Below are positions 27,640-38,600 of a stretch of DNA of 64,000 bases, one piece after another. Origin of the DNA: Viscum album (lineage: Eukaryota; Streptophyta; Magnoliopsida; Santalales; Viscaceae). Under the pieces are notes generated by a model that worked only from the letters and a program-made list of their open reading frames with translations, did not search any database and was not told the origin of the DNA. The translations under genes were made by a program, and so were the position numbers. The stretch covers positions 628,926,915 to 628,990,914 of the forward strand of contig OY728123.1 of NCBI GenBank assembly GCA_963277665.1. Reading direction: 5' to 3'. How positions within the stretch are numbered: the stretch's first letter is position 1; each line of letters starts with the position of its first letter.

Positions 27640-28650
27640 AATAATTGATGATACTTATGCATCATCACACCCTCTAGATCCCAAGTAGAATATTTATTTA
27701 TATGGTTTTATCTCAACAAATTATCTTGGTATGTGGTATTTCTTCATATCACTTTCTATACATGATCTAGAATCTATAATTCTTATTCCTCGTAATAATT
27801 ATAATTCTCCAGTGGTATGTGCTCTAAGTTTAGTACGTGTAAAAGATCAATTATGTACTTCATCAAGAGATATATAAATAACGCACTGTCAAATTTAGAC
27901 ATATTTACAGGAAACCCAAAATTATAATCTATTTTCCTATTATAATAAACAATTTAAGATTGAAAAAAATATATAGTTCTCTTCTTTCCTTTATATCATA
28001 AAACAATTTCATCCTTTGTTTTTTTATTGATAAATTTCCACTTTACCTCATATTCCATGAAATGTATTTTCATAATGATTTTTTCTTTCATTTATGAAGC
28101 ACTAAAATCATCATATAATCTGTAATTTAATTTTTCATCCCATAAATATTTATAAAATCCAAAATGGTTCAAACATGTTATCCAATAGTTTAAATTATTC
28201 AATTTAATCCATTATATAAATAGTTAACTTCAATTCTCCTCAAAAACATTTCTTACTAAAAGTGAATCCTATATATTTGAATAACATAATTTCATATCCT
28301 TCAATGATATACTAAAAAAATGTATCTTTGTAACAAAATCAAGGAACCATAATCAATTCCATAAAATCACAACAAAACCATAAATTATTCTAGAATATAA
28401 ATAAAAATTTATTCCTTAAATGATGATCAATCGTATACAAAAACATTTCCATATAAAATCTTTGTTCAAGATATAAATGATATATGATAGTTTTATTAAG
28501 AATAAAAAAATGTGATTTGATTTTTCCATAATTTATATATTGATAGATAATAAATTCCTAAAATAACATCAAATTTAAATAAATAATTCATAATAATATT
28601 TTCATGTATCTCATTCATAAAAAATCAAATATGAAATTTCCACTATAGGG
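27640..28650 (-). pseudogene. RT-3 C-terminal pol (integrase tail) remnant
   Basis: About 27,820-27,890 translates on the minus strand to LLMKYIIDLLHVLNLEHI. This is the chromovirus tail motif in which the family reads L-x-K-Y-I-P-D-P-x-H-V-L, just before the chromodomain-like end of integrase. RT-4 has the same motif in better condition at 35,126-35,317. The sequence to 28,650 is probably integrase, but its catalytic residues could not be read. This pol remnant runs into gag with no RT or RNase H between them. Confidence 0.72.
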
Positions 28651-28885
28651 TGCTGAAAATATCATGATTGACATTAATTTTTGTTATTTCATAATATTTT
28701 CATTTTACTTTGTCTTCAATGGTTATTGTCTCTTACCGTCTTTATTATCCATTGGATTAGGAAATTTATTTTCAAAATTCCAAAAATATTTTCATTTTAA
28801 GCATTGGAGTGTGAGTGATTTATTTTTAAGAGATGTCTCTCCAACAATTTAATTGAATGGTTTCTTATCATTAATTTTATATTCA

Positions 28886-28980
28886 TATGCACTATATCTA
28901 AACTTATTACACTTTTAACATCCTCTTGTACCTTTCTATAAGTAACTTAAGTGATGCATCCCACATTTCAAACATTTTGG
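28886..28980 (-). pseudogene. RT-3 gag zinc-knuckle remnant
   Basis: The minus strand reads PKCLKCGMHHLSYL, a stop, KGTRGC, a stop, then KC. This is the gypsy gag nucleocapsid arrangement (C-x2-C-G-x2-H-x3-C, then G-T-x-G-C-x2-C), which binds RNA. The last residue of the first knuckle (Cys) is Tyr here, and two codons are stops. RT-4 has the matching pair at about 38,660-38,750. Confidence 0.75.
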
Positions 28981-28999
28981 AAATTGAAATTTCATTCCA

Positions 29000-29525
29000 C
29001 CATGTCATTTATTTGACTTCTCATGAGACTCAATATTTATTTTCTTTTTAAAACCATGGTATTGTTTAGAATATCTAATTTTCATTTCTACCATAATTTC
29101 ACATTGTAAAACTTCATTATGGATACTAAATAATCTTATAGAAAATTAATTTAAAATACATAGATTAATTCCATCAAAGAATTGATCAATTTTCTTTCTA
29201 GGTTGATTATTAATCCAGAAGCGTGCAATGAATGTCTTGTAAAATTAAATTTATAGGTAATGATATATTAACCATCCTTCTATTTAAGCTCAACAAATTA
29301 CTTCTCCATCCTTTTTTAATATAATATGATGGATTTAATTAATAAAACAAATCTTCTTAAATTCATCCCATAAAAAGGAGTTGATTTTATTCTTTTGACT
29401 TGTCTTCATAATATGGTTCATCTATTGATCTGATTCAGCTTCCAAATGATAGAAAACCAAAATAAATTTTTCATGCTTTGAACATCATAGAATGGAAAAC
29501 ATTTTTATCATTTGTGTTTATCTAC
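29000..29525 (-). pseudogene. RT-3 gag core remnant
   Basis: DNA at 29,170-29,450 aligns by eye with the gag of RT-4 at 38,940-39,170: 'atcaaagaa.t.atc' opens the match and 'gcaa.cattttg' type sequence follows. No continuous frame remains. Gag is interrupted on its N-terminal side by the copia-like LTR. Confidence 0.6.
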
Positions 29526-31122
29526 TAATCAGTAGTAGTAGTAATATATTTTTTATTCAAAGTAGAAAGGACAAGGAAAAGGCAACATCCCCTCAAGGGG
29601 TCGAAAATGGTGAAGGCCAAGAGCATCCCCTTGGACTACAGAAGCACATTCTGTGGGAAGATAATTAAGGGAGTCATAAATAATGAGAACTACTCAAGAA
29701 ATGCTATTTCAAATTGTACATTTGGTAGATGAATTTATAGTATAAAACCAACATTATACTGAAAAGTTAACACTTGCAAATGGTATCAACCCTATGTTAC
29801 GCTAAATAGTTTTCGATTGGATTTGAATCATTACATTTAGATAATTGTCAAATGTGTGGATCAGAAACCATATGTTGGGTGTTAGGATTACTATTAATCA
29901 ACCCTATGTTTGAAAATTTGAATGTATGGTTAATCAATGCAACGTTTGGGATATTTTTCTAAAAAGTTGAATGTATGAATTATGATACTTATGCTACTTG
30001 TGTTCCCTATGTTACATGAAGATGAAAGTGTGGTTAAAAAACAATATGTTAGTAGGAACCCTATAGTACATGAAGGAACCTTACACTATGCGAAGGAACC
30101 CTACGCTGGGCAGTTCAATCCTACATTGTGTTTGCAACGATGAAGTTTTTAAGATGCATTTTAAATCCGATATTGTCGCAACAGTCGAGTTAGAATTGAA
30201 CACCAATTTAAGTATTTTTATGATTGTTTCAAAGAACTTAATTCATTGGAGAAAATCACTCACATTGTAAATAGAAGTTACAACTCCCTTAGTCAATTGG
30301 AATTTTAATTTCCATGATCAATCAATTTATTCTTTTGGATATGGAATAACGAATAAAGCTATATATTCTACATATTTATTCATATTATCTCTTCAAAAAT
30401 ATGTGTGAGATAAGAAATTCACATATGTGACTATATTATTAAAATTAAATTTTATAGTGTTGCTACAAAATATGATTGATTCGGAAAGAAGCTACACTTT
30501 GGATATATAAATGTTCAATATTTTACTATTGTAATATTACTACTCCTATTTAATTTTGTTTGTAATTCTGATTATTTTGTAACAAGGATCGCTTTAGAAT
30601 ATTTAATTCTAGAAGTTCTAATTTTTTAATTAGGAAGATCCATCATTTTTAGTTGATTTTTCTACAAATGTGAAGAATAACTTGAATAAACAAATAAAAA
30701 TATTTTGATTTATTGGAGTTTCAATTGCTCGTACTCAGTTTTAGTAGAGTATCAGCTTCTTGATCTAAGATTTGGATAATCGGTTCTTTATTATAGTACC
30801 TGAAGAGTTTTTTGGCCATCTTGTTATAAAGGTGTAAACTGCATGTGCTCAGTTTTGAATTCATGATCTTGTGATAAGATGATCATTCAAGTGAAATTTA
30901 CCAAGATCACAAAGGGAGTGATTAATAGAGTGGACTAGGGGATCTTTATACCTCGAACCGCTATAAAAATCTTTGTTATTTATTTCCATTAATCTGATAC
31001 ATATCATTTTTACAGAAGTAAACACTTCTTATTGGAATAAATCAATGTGGGTGTAAAAATCCAAAATTGTGGAAGATTTTTTTAAAGACATATCCCCCCC
31101 TAGTGTTACTTTGTATATTATG
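29526..31122 (+). mobile_element. Copia-like LTR inserted in RT-3 gag (probable solo LTR)
   Basis: Plus-strand sequence that is richer in G and less decayed than its surroundings. Two motifs typical of plant Ty1/copia LTRs appear in order. The first is 'gagtggactagggg...cgaaccgctataaaaatc' at about 30,925-30,973 (R/U5-type). The second is a C run before 'ctagtgttactttg' at about 31,091-31,114, which resembles the usual LTR 3' end. No copia pol is present on either side, so a solo LTR is likely. Both ends are approximate and no target duplication was found. An open frame at 30,070-30,270 lies in its U3-like part and is not considered a gene. Confidence 0.55.
29785..30145 (+). repeat. Degenerate 'ggaaccctacg' repeats in the copia-like LTR
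   Basis: At least seven short iterations, irregularly spaced: 'accctatgttacgc', 'accctatgtttg', 'tccctatgttacatgaag', 'aaccctatagtacatgaag', 'aaccttacactatgcgaag', 'aaccctacgctggg' and 'atcctacattgtg'. The central copies are 20-21 bp apart. Iterated blocks in U3 of LTRs often act as transcription enhancers; that role is inference here. Confidence 0.6.
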
Positions 31123-31705
31123 ATCTAACATCCATATCCCTAAATATTAGGTTTCTCAAGAGAAAATTTGTTTTGTTTTATGTTGTATTTATCATTAACA
31201 TGATTCATTCATGTTCTATCCACTAACTAAAACCAACAATAGTAGTGTGATAAAATTTAATCAAAATGTCAAAACATATAGTCATGAAAAATAATTTATA
31301 AGATTTCTAAATCATAAATCAACATTTCAATCTATAATAGATAAGGTTTATACTATGTCACTTGTGACTACCATTTATTAATATCCTTTATAATATTCCA
31401 TAATGAACATGGGGATAAACAAAATCATATCCCTTGGGAGATTCAAACCTAGTGTATAGTAGGGGCATACTCATCAAGTACCATAATAATGTTCTAAATA
31501 TAGTCGATCAACACTTTTTGGGATTTTTCCCCTTATAATAATATTTACCTAAACCACATCCACTTGTAGAATCTAAAAAGGTGTAAATTTCTAGGAAAAA
31601 CGCATAATCACTTAACTAACAAAACATTATGATGTTATCCTATACTTAGTCTTATAAATAGGATTCTAACTAAAATTTTTTCATCCAATTATTAACTAAA
31701 CTATT
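31123..31705 (-). pseudogene. RT-3 gag N-terminus and leader, unreadable
   Basis: By position this should be the gag start and untranslated leader of RT-3, between the inserted copia-like LTR and the primer binding site. No gag motif could be read in it. Confidence 0.4.
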
Positions 31706-31717
31706 TCTCTGACAACA
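31706..31717 (-). other. RT-3 primer binding site (tRNA-Met)
   Basis: ctctgacaaca matches 9 of 11 bases of the reverse complement of TGGTATCAGAG. It sits directly against the start of the right LTR ('actataacaat', aligned with 'tgtataacacc' at 23,015). Confidence 0.7.
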
Positions 31718-31969
31718 ACTATAACAATCGAAGCTTTATATATGTAGATATCACATATATTTAGATGAAAATTATATATATTATAAATACAATCCCACTG
31801 ACTATACAAGTTAAATGTATTTGGATACTAGATACACAATCCATTAATTTCATGAAAGATCGTCAACATCTCCCAAAAGGATCTCCCAATTCAATACTCT
31901 TTATAAACATATTCCACTTAAAACCTTTATTCATAACCTAGGGAAATTAAACCTAAAAAAGGGTGATCT
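31718..31969 (-). repeat. RT-3 5' LTR, part left of RT-4
   Basis: Aligns with 23,015-23,268; for example 'aatacaatcccactgactatac' type sequence matches 'aatacacacccaatgattatat'. It ends in gatct, taken as the left target-site copy of RT-4. Confidence 0.78.
31965..31969. other. RT-4 left target-site duplication
   Basis: gatct, paired with gttct at 42,812-42,816. It matches in 4 of 5 bases, and the uninterrupted sister LTR has gttct. Confidence 0.65.
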
Positions 31970-33711
31970 TATAGTGACCCTAGAATTTTACACATATTAT
32001 TACATGATTTAAGAATATTTATCCATCAAATAAAGAACAAGGATCATAAATTCTAGTATATTTTGAATAATAGGTATATAATTAGAAAAAAATGAAGAAA
32101 ATAAAAACATATTTTTATAATATCTATAATGATCTCTTAACATCCTTTGAGATATTTCATATTTATAGTATAACCCGGGGAATACATATACAAAAGTTAT
32201 GAGCTAAAAATCTATGTATGGGAATAATCTCAGGAATAAATCATAGAAAATGGGTTATACAGCATAACATTATGACATAAAAATGACTAGAACATGACTA
32301 AACATATTGAAGCATAAAAAATAGAACATTTAATCATGTTATCATTGAAAAATAAGAATGTTTTAGCAACACAAAACCTGAAATAAACATGAGTCAAGGC
32401 TAACTTCCAATACTATATAACATGGTGGACAAAGTTACATAATGGATTAGGTTTACTCCCTAATCCCTTACATAGAATCACATGAGACTAAAAATTACCC
32501 AATAAATTGGAGAAAATATGGGAGCAACCATCACAACATGTTCATTCATATGTGTGCAACATTAATATTTGGATATAAGGAAAAAACATTAGGGTTTCCC
32601 CTGTAAAGAAATATGTATCGTAATCATGTCATAAGGAATAACCAATAGGTGTATCATAATGATCTATAAGAATGAATGGATTAAAATAATACTTGGAAAT
32701 TATTATAAGAATATATAAGTAGATCATGATAAATTATTTCAAAATAAAGCGGAAACATGTAAAAAGAGCGTTTAAGAAACATTATAAATGATCCACTTTA
32801 GTACGGCTTAGGGGGGGAATATTAAAGAGTCATTAAAGAATAAAAGGAATATTTTTTTGTATAAAACAAGAAATGAAATAAGATAATCTTTTTGTAATTA
32901 AATTAGTTATTTAATTGAAATAATGGTGTAATAAAATAGATTATGGAGTGTACTTGAAAATGGGAATGGATTTGGGAAGCTCCCTTTAAAAGGGCTTGCT
33001 TATAGGGGTAATTGAAAAGGGAATCATATAAAATATATATTTCCCCCTAAAATAAGGATGCATTCATCTGGATATATAATATTATAACAAAAATATAGAA
33101 TTTAAAAGGGTTATATAATAATAATTAATATATACATTTGTTTAAAGAGAGAGAAATAATAACCTAAAGGTAATTTCAAGGTTAGAAGAGACCCCATACC
33201 TAAGGTCTGAATGTGTTCTGCACTTACACATAATGTCCTGGATAATAAAATTGGATATATTAATTAATTAATTAAAAATATATTATAAATTTATTTTATT
33301 TATTAAAATTTTATTAAGTTCATTTATGGTCATTTCAATGAACTAAAATGTTTAATTATGTTTTTCGGGGAGCGTTCACCTTGTGGTTTTATGGTCAGTA
33401 CCCTTGAGAATAATTATGGGGGTTCTTTTCAAATGGAATAAAAAATATAGAATTGTAATAAAATGGTATTATTATAATTCCATAATTTCAAATGATCTAG
33501 CATATAATTTTTTTCAGATATGATAATGATTCATTAGATAAAATTTTGATGAAAAATTATTAGATTATTTTGGTGGTTTTTACAACCATCACAAATTAGT
33601 ATCGTATTATTTAATTTTATGTTTATATATTTGTTACAGAACATTAAATATGTTATAATATACATATTATAATATTATTTAACCATAAAAATTGTTTCAT
33701 TTCCATCCTTT

Positions 33712-33860
33712 AAGGTGATAATGAAAAAAAGAAAAATCATCGTCCATGAAGGCAATGAATCAACACATCACGAACAATTTTTTCATTTTTAGAATAAAAG
33801 GAGAAGAGAAAAAATTTGATGATGGATATTCAATTAACATAAAAATGAAATTTATATGTG
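33712..33860. repeat. Single LTR module copy (RT-4 left LTR)
   Basis: The order 'ggtgataatgaaaa', 'tccatgaaggca', 'cacatcacgaacaa', 'tttttcatttttagaataaaa' matches the RT-3 module order. The right LTR has it at 41,528-41,660. A weak further unit may lie about 180 bases to the left. Confidence 0.5.
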
Positions 33861-34119
33861 ATTCTGGAGTTTTTATTCAATTTTTCATAGGTTGGGTTAG
33901 AATAAGGTATAAGAAATAAATAATTTAAAAGGGAAAGAATGCAGATTTTACCTCTGAAATATTGTCTCATCGAGAACCACTTTAAGGAACTTGGGTTAGG
34001 TATTTTTTTGGGACCAATATCTCATGTATGTGTGTAAGAGGATTAGGAAATAATTTATGATTAATTTAGACAAGATAAAAGGATTAGAAGGTGTAACAAT
34101 AATGGGTGGTGATGGGTGG

Positions 34120-34127
34120 TATTTATA
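34120..34127 (-). promoter_or_regulatory. TATA box of RT-4 3' LTR
   Basis: The minus strand reads TATAAATA within a pyrimidine-rich context. The right LTR has the same octamer at the equivalent place (41,947-41,954), with 'ggtggtatttata' in plus. Transcription would start some 25-35 bases further left, making the sequence to the right U3. Confidence 0.6.
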
Positions 34128-34997
34128 TGGGAGGAGATGGGTGTTTTTTATTATTTTAATCATTTGTTTAATATTTTGGGTCAAGACTGTAAATAGTGTT
34201 TATTATTATGGACAATTACAGTAAATAGTTCATATTAGTTATAATAAATGGTAACTTTCATCATTAACGACTCTATTATGAATCAAGAATTTAGGAATTT
34301 GGATTAAAATGTTAAATACCATAAATTATTTTATTTTCACTATTCACCAAAAATTCAACTATTTTAGAAAAATACAAAAAAATCATCCAAACCATTTTTC
34401 AATGTTTAGATTTCATAAATGGACAACATTTTATGGAAATAATTATCAAAATATGATAAATGTATTTTTTTTATTTAAAATCGTCATTTATTTGAAAAAT
34501 ACTGATTTTAATGTTATAATTGATTTTATAACCCTTTGAAAATTTAATTATGGTCTCATAAATTTATATTAAAATTATAATACATCACAATATTAATTTA
34601 CGAAACTATTTAATGAAAATAAATTTTCTTTGAAATCATTATATTAATTATAAAATTGTAAATAAGCATTTATGTTTTAGAAAAATACCAACACTTAATT
34701 TGTCAATTTTTTTCAAACATATTTACTTATTTCATGCTATAAATATATCATATTTTTATTTATACAATACCTAAATTTTATTTATAATTTCATAGTTGTG
34801 GTTATAATTAATAATCTCTTTATTACTTTTCTTAATGGTCACATTACTAATCCAAATTTCAGGTTTATAGCAATAATATAGGTTTCTTAATTTAATTAAT
34901 TATTCAATTATGGGAATAATGTTTTGTTGGTTTATCTATTTTCTGATTCTAATTTATAAGAAGGGAAATTTTATTTATAAAATTTTGGGTCATTACA

Positions 34998-35011
34998 TAT
35001 TTCCCCCCTTA
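34998..35011 (-). other. RT-4 polypurine tract
   Basis: The minus strand reads taaggggggaaata just before the LTR start TGTAATGACCC. It fixes the LTR end at 34,997. Confidence 0.85.
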
Positions 35012-35049
35012 TGAAATTTTTTCCTTGAAATTTTGTTTTACAGGATGAG

Positions 35050-35330
35050 GTAAAAACATGTGATGGTACTTCTCCTTCATTTATTCCTCGAGTTCCCATG
35101 TTTCCTCTCCATATTTATAGTTCCTCTATAGTACTTTGACCAGTAGAGTAGTCTTGTTGAATTGATCATTGTCTTTATAGCCCAAAAACGTTACTTGCAT
35201 CTCCTCATAAGAGATATCATTTTCCATATATACCACCTCAAAATTCAGTACATGTGAGGGATCTGGTATGTACATCCTTAAGAATGATATATTAAATAAA
35301 TCATGTACATTATACATGGATGGTGGGAGT
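35050..35330 (-). pseudogene. RT-4 integrase tail (chromodomain-like)
   Basis: An open stretch at 35,126-35,317 reads VHDLFNISFLRMYIPDPSHV, then DISYEEMQVTFLGYK and NKTTLLVKVL. This is the well-known end of chromovirus pol (V-H-x-V-F-H-V-S-x-L-R-K-Y-I-P-D-P-S-H-V ... D-x-S-Y-E-E-x-P-V-x-I-L-D ... N-K-x-I-P-L-V-K-V-L-W). In related elements the end of this region helps direct integration to particular chromatin. The W-x-x-H-x-x-E-E-A-T-W part should continue to about 35,050 but is damaged. It is the best conserved tail in the window. Confidence 0.9.
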
Positions 35331-35639
35331 TCTTATCCAAAGGTTGCATCTCTGATAGGATTAATAATTTATAAGGGGATTATATACCTAGGACCTCACT
35401 TTCCTTTCTTCACTAATCTCTTTTATCCCTTTGGTGGAGATGTACATAGGAATATCTTGTCTCTAGCTTCAAACTCTAAGTCCCGACAAGGATTATATGT
35501 ATTTTTCTTCTATAAACTTTGTGCTTCCCTAAGGTGTTGTTAAATGGTTTTCACCTTTTCTACCAAATAGTTCACCATTTTAAGTGCTAGCATCTTATGT
35601 TCACTATCTTCTGTATAGCATAAATTTGTTATGCATATT

Positions 35640-36310
35640 TCCCATAAATGGGTTTATATAGAGCCCTTTATATGTTTGATTGGGAACAATTACTCTAAGA
35701 GAACACAACTAGTGGAAGATTTAAATCCCATCCTCCTTTGAAGTCTATAGAACATGCTCCCAACATGTCTTCTAGTGTTTGATTAGTTTGCTCATATTAG
35801 ACAATAGTTTAAGGATTATAATCTATACTAAAGTTCAACGAAGTGTTTAGGGTATGTTGAAGACTTTTCCAGAACATATAGGTAATTCTTAGATCTCTAT
35901 CAGATACAGTCGATAATTTTACTCCATGCAGCCTCGCTGTATCTATTGAATATATACGTGCACGTTTTTCAAGTGATAAATCCCCAAAAATTTCCAAAAT
36001 GTGATTTATATTTGTAAGATGATCCATAACAACCAATATAGTATTATTTCCTCTGAGTGTCTTTGAAAGTCCGATGACAATTTCCATGGAAATTTTTCCT
36101 TATTTACATGTTGTTATGGGTAATGTTTACGTTAATCCCTTCTGATTTTGTCTTTTAATATTTACTTACTAATATAAAAGACACTTATATGTTTCTTCCT
36201 TAATCACCTTCTTTATATTGGCCCACCAATAATGCTCTCAGATGTATCTATACATCTTTATGATCCCTATGTAGATGGAGAAGGCCAATTTGGGTTCATA
36301 ATTCAATATC
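35640..36310 (-). pseudogene. RT-4 integrase remnant
   Basis: The open stretch 35,809-36,087 reads GLSKTLRGNNTILVVMDHLT, then SLEKRARIYSIDTARLHGVK, SDRDLRITYMFWKSL and NFSIDY. This is the gypsy integrase core (L-P-x-T-x-x-G-x-D-x-I-W-V-x-V-D-R-L-T-K ... R-L-H-G-V-P ... S-D-R-D-x-R-F-T-S-x-F-W ... S-T-A-Y-H-P). Catalytic Asp in the SDRD block is kept; the Asp of V-D-R-L is kept as MDHL. Upstream (36,170-36,235) KMYRYI, a stop, EHYWWANIKK fits the zinc-binding N-terminal domain, but no Cys pair is readable. It joins cDNA to host DNA in active relatives. Broken by stops on both sides. Confidence 0.9.
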
Positions 36311-36399
36311 TTCCTCTTTATCTCTAAATTTGATGGTGCATATAGTCATGACCCAAATTTTATGACTCCTTCCTCGTCAATTTTAAACTCTAAGTATTT

Positions 36400-36950
36400 A
36401 TCTTTTCTGATAGCTTCAACCTTCTTCTAAATTTCCACATCATCTCTTTAATGACCCTTTACCTTCTCTAAAGGTGTTGGTTAAGTAATAATTTGAGAAG
36501 TAATTGATTATTTTTCTTCCATAATGATTACCATTTCCATCCTTTACATGTATAATAAGATTTTACCATTATAAATTCTCATCATTGATAAATTTACACG
36601 ATCATTTCTACTAAGAGCATTTACCACTTTATTTGAATTACCAGGATGGAAGGGGATTGAGAATTCATAATCCTTGTTGATATCTAACCATATTTTCTAG
36701 TTCATATTAATTTATTACTATATAAATATATATTTAAGGCTCTTGTAATCAGTATATATCTCACACTTCTACCCATTGCGGTAATTCTACCAAAGTTTCC
36801 ATGAAAATATCAAAATCTCCTACAATAGATCGAGTTTGGGATAGATTTTCTAATGAATATTTATCTTCCTTGAGGTTTAGGCTATCATTTTATCATTTTT
36901 CATCAGTACATAGAATAATACCTTCTTTGAAGCATCATTGTATACCAAAA
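36400..36950 (-). pseudogene. RT-4 RNase H region
   Basis: Located between the RT connection and the integrase zinc domain. The sequence at 36,600-36,760 has the composition and spacing expected of RNase H, but diagnostic residues are obscured by frameshifts. The 62-codon plus-strand frame at 36,801-36,989 is antisense and not considered a gene. Confidence 0.6.
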
Positions 36951-36954
36951 GGAG

Positions 36955-37335
36955 TTATCCACTTTTTGGCAGTGTATGTTCTAGTGTAGTGATAGGCCTC
37001 ATTTTCAACTCATTGAAGTAGTCTTTTAAATAAATAGGGTAGAAAAAAATTACTCCCTTACAAGTCAGCATGGTTAATGGGGTTGAAAAACATAATAATT
37101 TCTTCACAAATTTTTTGTAATACCCATCTAGACCAAGGAAACTACAGATCTCCATTATAGATGTCACACTTGGCCACTCCTCATTTTCCTTTATTTTAAA
37201 AGGGTCCATCAATATCCCTTTGAGGGTGATAACATTCCCCATGAATGATACTTCCTCTATTTGGAACACACATTTATTGTACTTTTCAAATAGTATCTCC
37301 CTTTGAAAATTATTTAGCCTTGTATTAAAATTCAC
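36955..37335 (-). pseudogene. RT-4 RT thumb and connection segment, 126 codons open
   Basis: The longest open frame in the window. It reads EVSFMGNVITLKGILMDPFK, then EWPSVTSIMEICSFLGLDGY, YKKFVKKLLCFSTPLTMLT and CKGVIFF. These match the gypsy RT-to-RNase H segment (V-x-F-L-G-H-V-V-S-x-x-G-I-x-V-D-P-x-K ... W-P-x-P-x-x-x-x-E-I-R-S-F-L-G-L-A-G-Y-Y-R-R-F-V-x-x-F-S-x-I-A-x-P-L-T-x-L-T-x-K). The start Met is not the real pol start; upstream pol continues to 38,050 with interruptions. Its survival agrees with RT-4 being the youngest element here. Confidence 0.93.
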
Positions 37336-38054
37336 ATCATTTTCCTCATTACTCTTAGATTATATTAGAATATCATCAATAAAGACTACCACAAAAATTT
37401 TCTAGGTAATATCTAAAGACTATTAATTAATTCCATTAAAATTGATGGAGAATTAGTGAGTGTGAAGGGCATCACTATGAACTCATATTTTCCATACCTT
37501 GTTTGAATGGTAGTATTTGGAATATCTTCCTTATTAACATTTAACTAGTGATATCTCGACCAAATAACCACCTTAGAGAAATACTTGGTCCCATGTAATT
37601 GATCGAACAAGCCATCTATTATTAGTAGGGGATAATTATTCATTATAACTATTTTTGTGATCACATGAAATTCAACACAAAGGAGCATTTATCTGTCCTT
37701 TATAATAAAGAGGACTGGCTTACCCTAAGGTGAATCACTCTAGCATATGAAACCCTTTTCCAGATTCTCTTAAAACTACTTATTTAGATTTTATAAATCA
37801 ATGGTATAAATTTTGTAAGGATTATTTAACATGTTCATAGATCCAAGAATAATTTCAATTGACAACTCGACCTCTAGGTAAGTAGGAAGACTAGGAAATT
37901 CATTAGGGAACACATCACAACAGCTCCTCACAATGGGCATGTCCTCGATCATAATCCTCTTCTTTGTCTCAATAATGGGAGTAAGATATACTTTCTCATA
38001 AGGAAATAAAATTAAAAATTGATTTGTTGATTTTGAAGGAGAATCATCCTCCAC
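37336..38054 (-). pseudogene. RT-4 reverse transcriptase palm and fingers, FIDD kept
   Basis: The right end (open 37,791-38,054) carries CCDVFPNEFPSLPTYLEVEL and IDLxxG-like SIEIILGS, the usual D-V-F-P-x-x-L-P-G-L-P-x-x-R-x-V-E-F-x-I-D-L lead into RT. Then come GKPVLFIIK (37,700-37,725), NYPLLIIDGLFDQLHG, a degraded K-I-D-L-R-S-G-Y-H-Q block, EFIVMPFTLTNSP, and the catalytic box FVVVFIDDILI at about 37,360-37,395 (FIDD at 37,372-37,383). Both metal-binding Asp are intact, unlike the other copies. Stops and frameshifts between blocks make the whole inactive. Confidence 0.92.
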
Positions 38055-38600
38055 TTTACACTTATAAAGAATTGGAGGATGCCTCGAGATATAAAGAGTG
38101 ATCTCCCTTTACCAACAGATGATGTTGTTTTTATATAAAGATATACATTCTATGACCAAAATAGTATAAAACTCCACCAAAGGAAGTAACATTATATTTT
38201 CGTAGAGGATTAGTCAATAAACTTTGATCAGGGAGGAGTAATATACTTTGGATGCCATAATTTCTTTATTTTATATTCTTATGGATATCACAAACTCTAT
38301 ATTTTGATTATGTGTTTGAATAGATCTACTAAACATGAAATAAATGAAAAAATGTGTAGAACTATTATCGAATATTACATTCACTATTCCAGTATTAATA
38401 GCCTATGTACCTATCACCACATCATTTTCAGGCACTACATCAGTAGTATTGATAGCATATTCCCTTACTTATTTCACAACAGGTTTTTTCTATTGATTTC
38501 CCTCAACAACCCTTGGCTTAGGTGATTGAATCGCATAATTCCCATGATCCTTATAGACAAAACACAGTACTACATGATGATTTTTGATCTGAAACTTCCT
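38055..38600 (-). pseudogene. RT-4 protease region
   Basis: Position between RT and the gag zinc knuckle indicates the aspartic protease that processes the polyprotein. I could not read a DTG or DSG triad. The plus-strand 73-codon frame at 38,304-38,525 is antisense. Confidence 0.5.

Larger units (their letters stand above)
31970..34997 (-). repeat. RT-4 3' LTR
   Basis: Starts 'tatagtgaccctag' and ends 'gggtcattaca'. It aligns along its length with 39,790-42,811, e.g. 'gagctaaaaatc' near 32,201 and 40,025, and 'ttcatttttagaataaaa' near 33,782 and 41,603. A TATA box lies at 34,120-34,127 (minus). A 62-codon minus frame at 33,996-34,184 and a 76-codon plus frame at 34,309-34,539 lie wholly within the LTR and are not recognised proteins. 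Confidence 0.9.

Noticed and set aside
31970..31974. 'tatag' as the RT-4 target duplication (before 31,975 and at 42,808-42,812)
   Set aside because: Using it requires LTR ends that do not match between the two copies. The gatct/gttct pair is supported by the uninterrupted sister LTR and gives LTRs of 3,028 and 3,022 bases.
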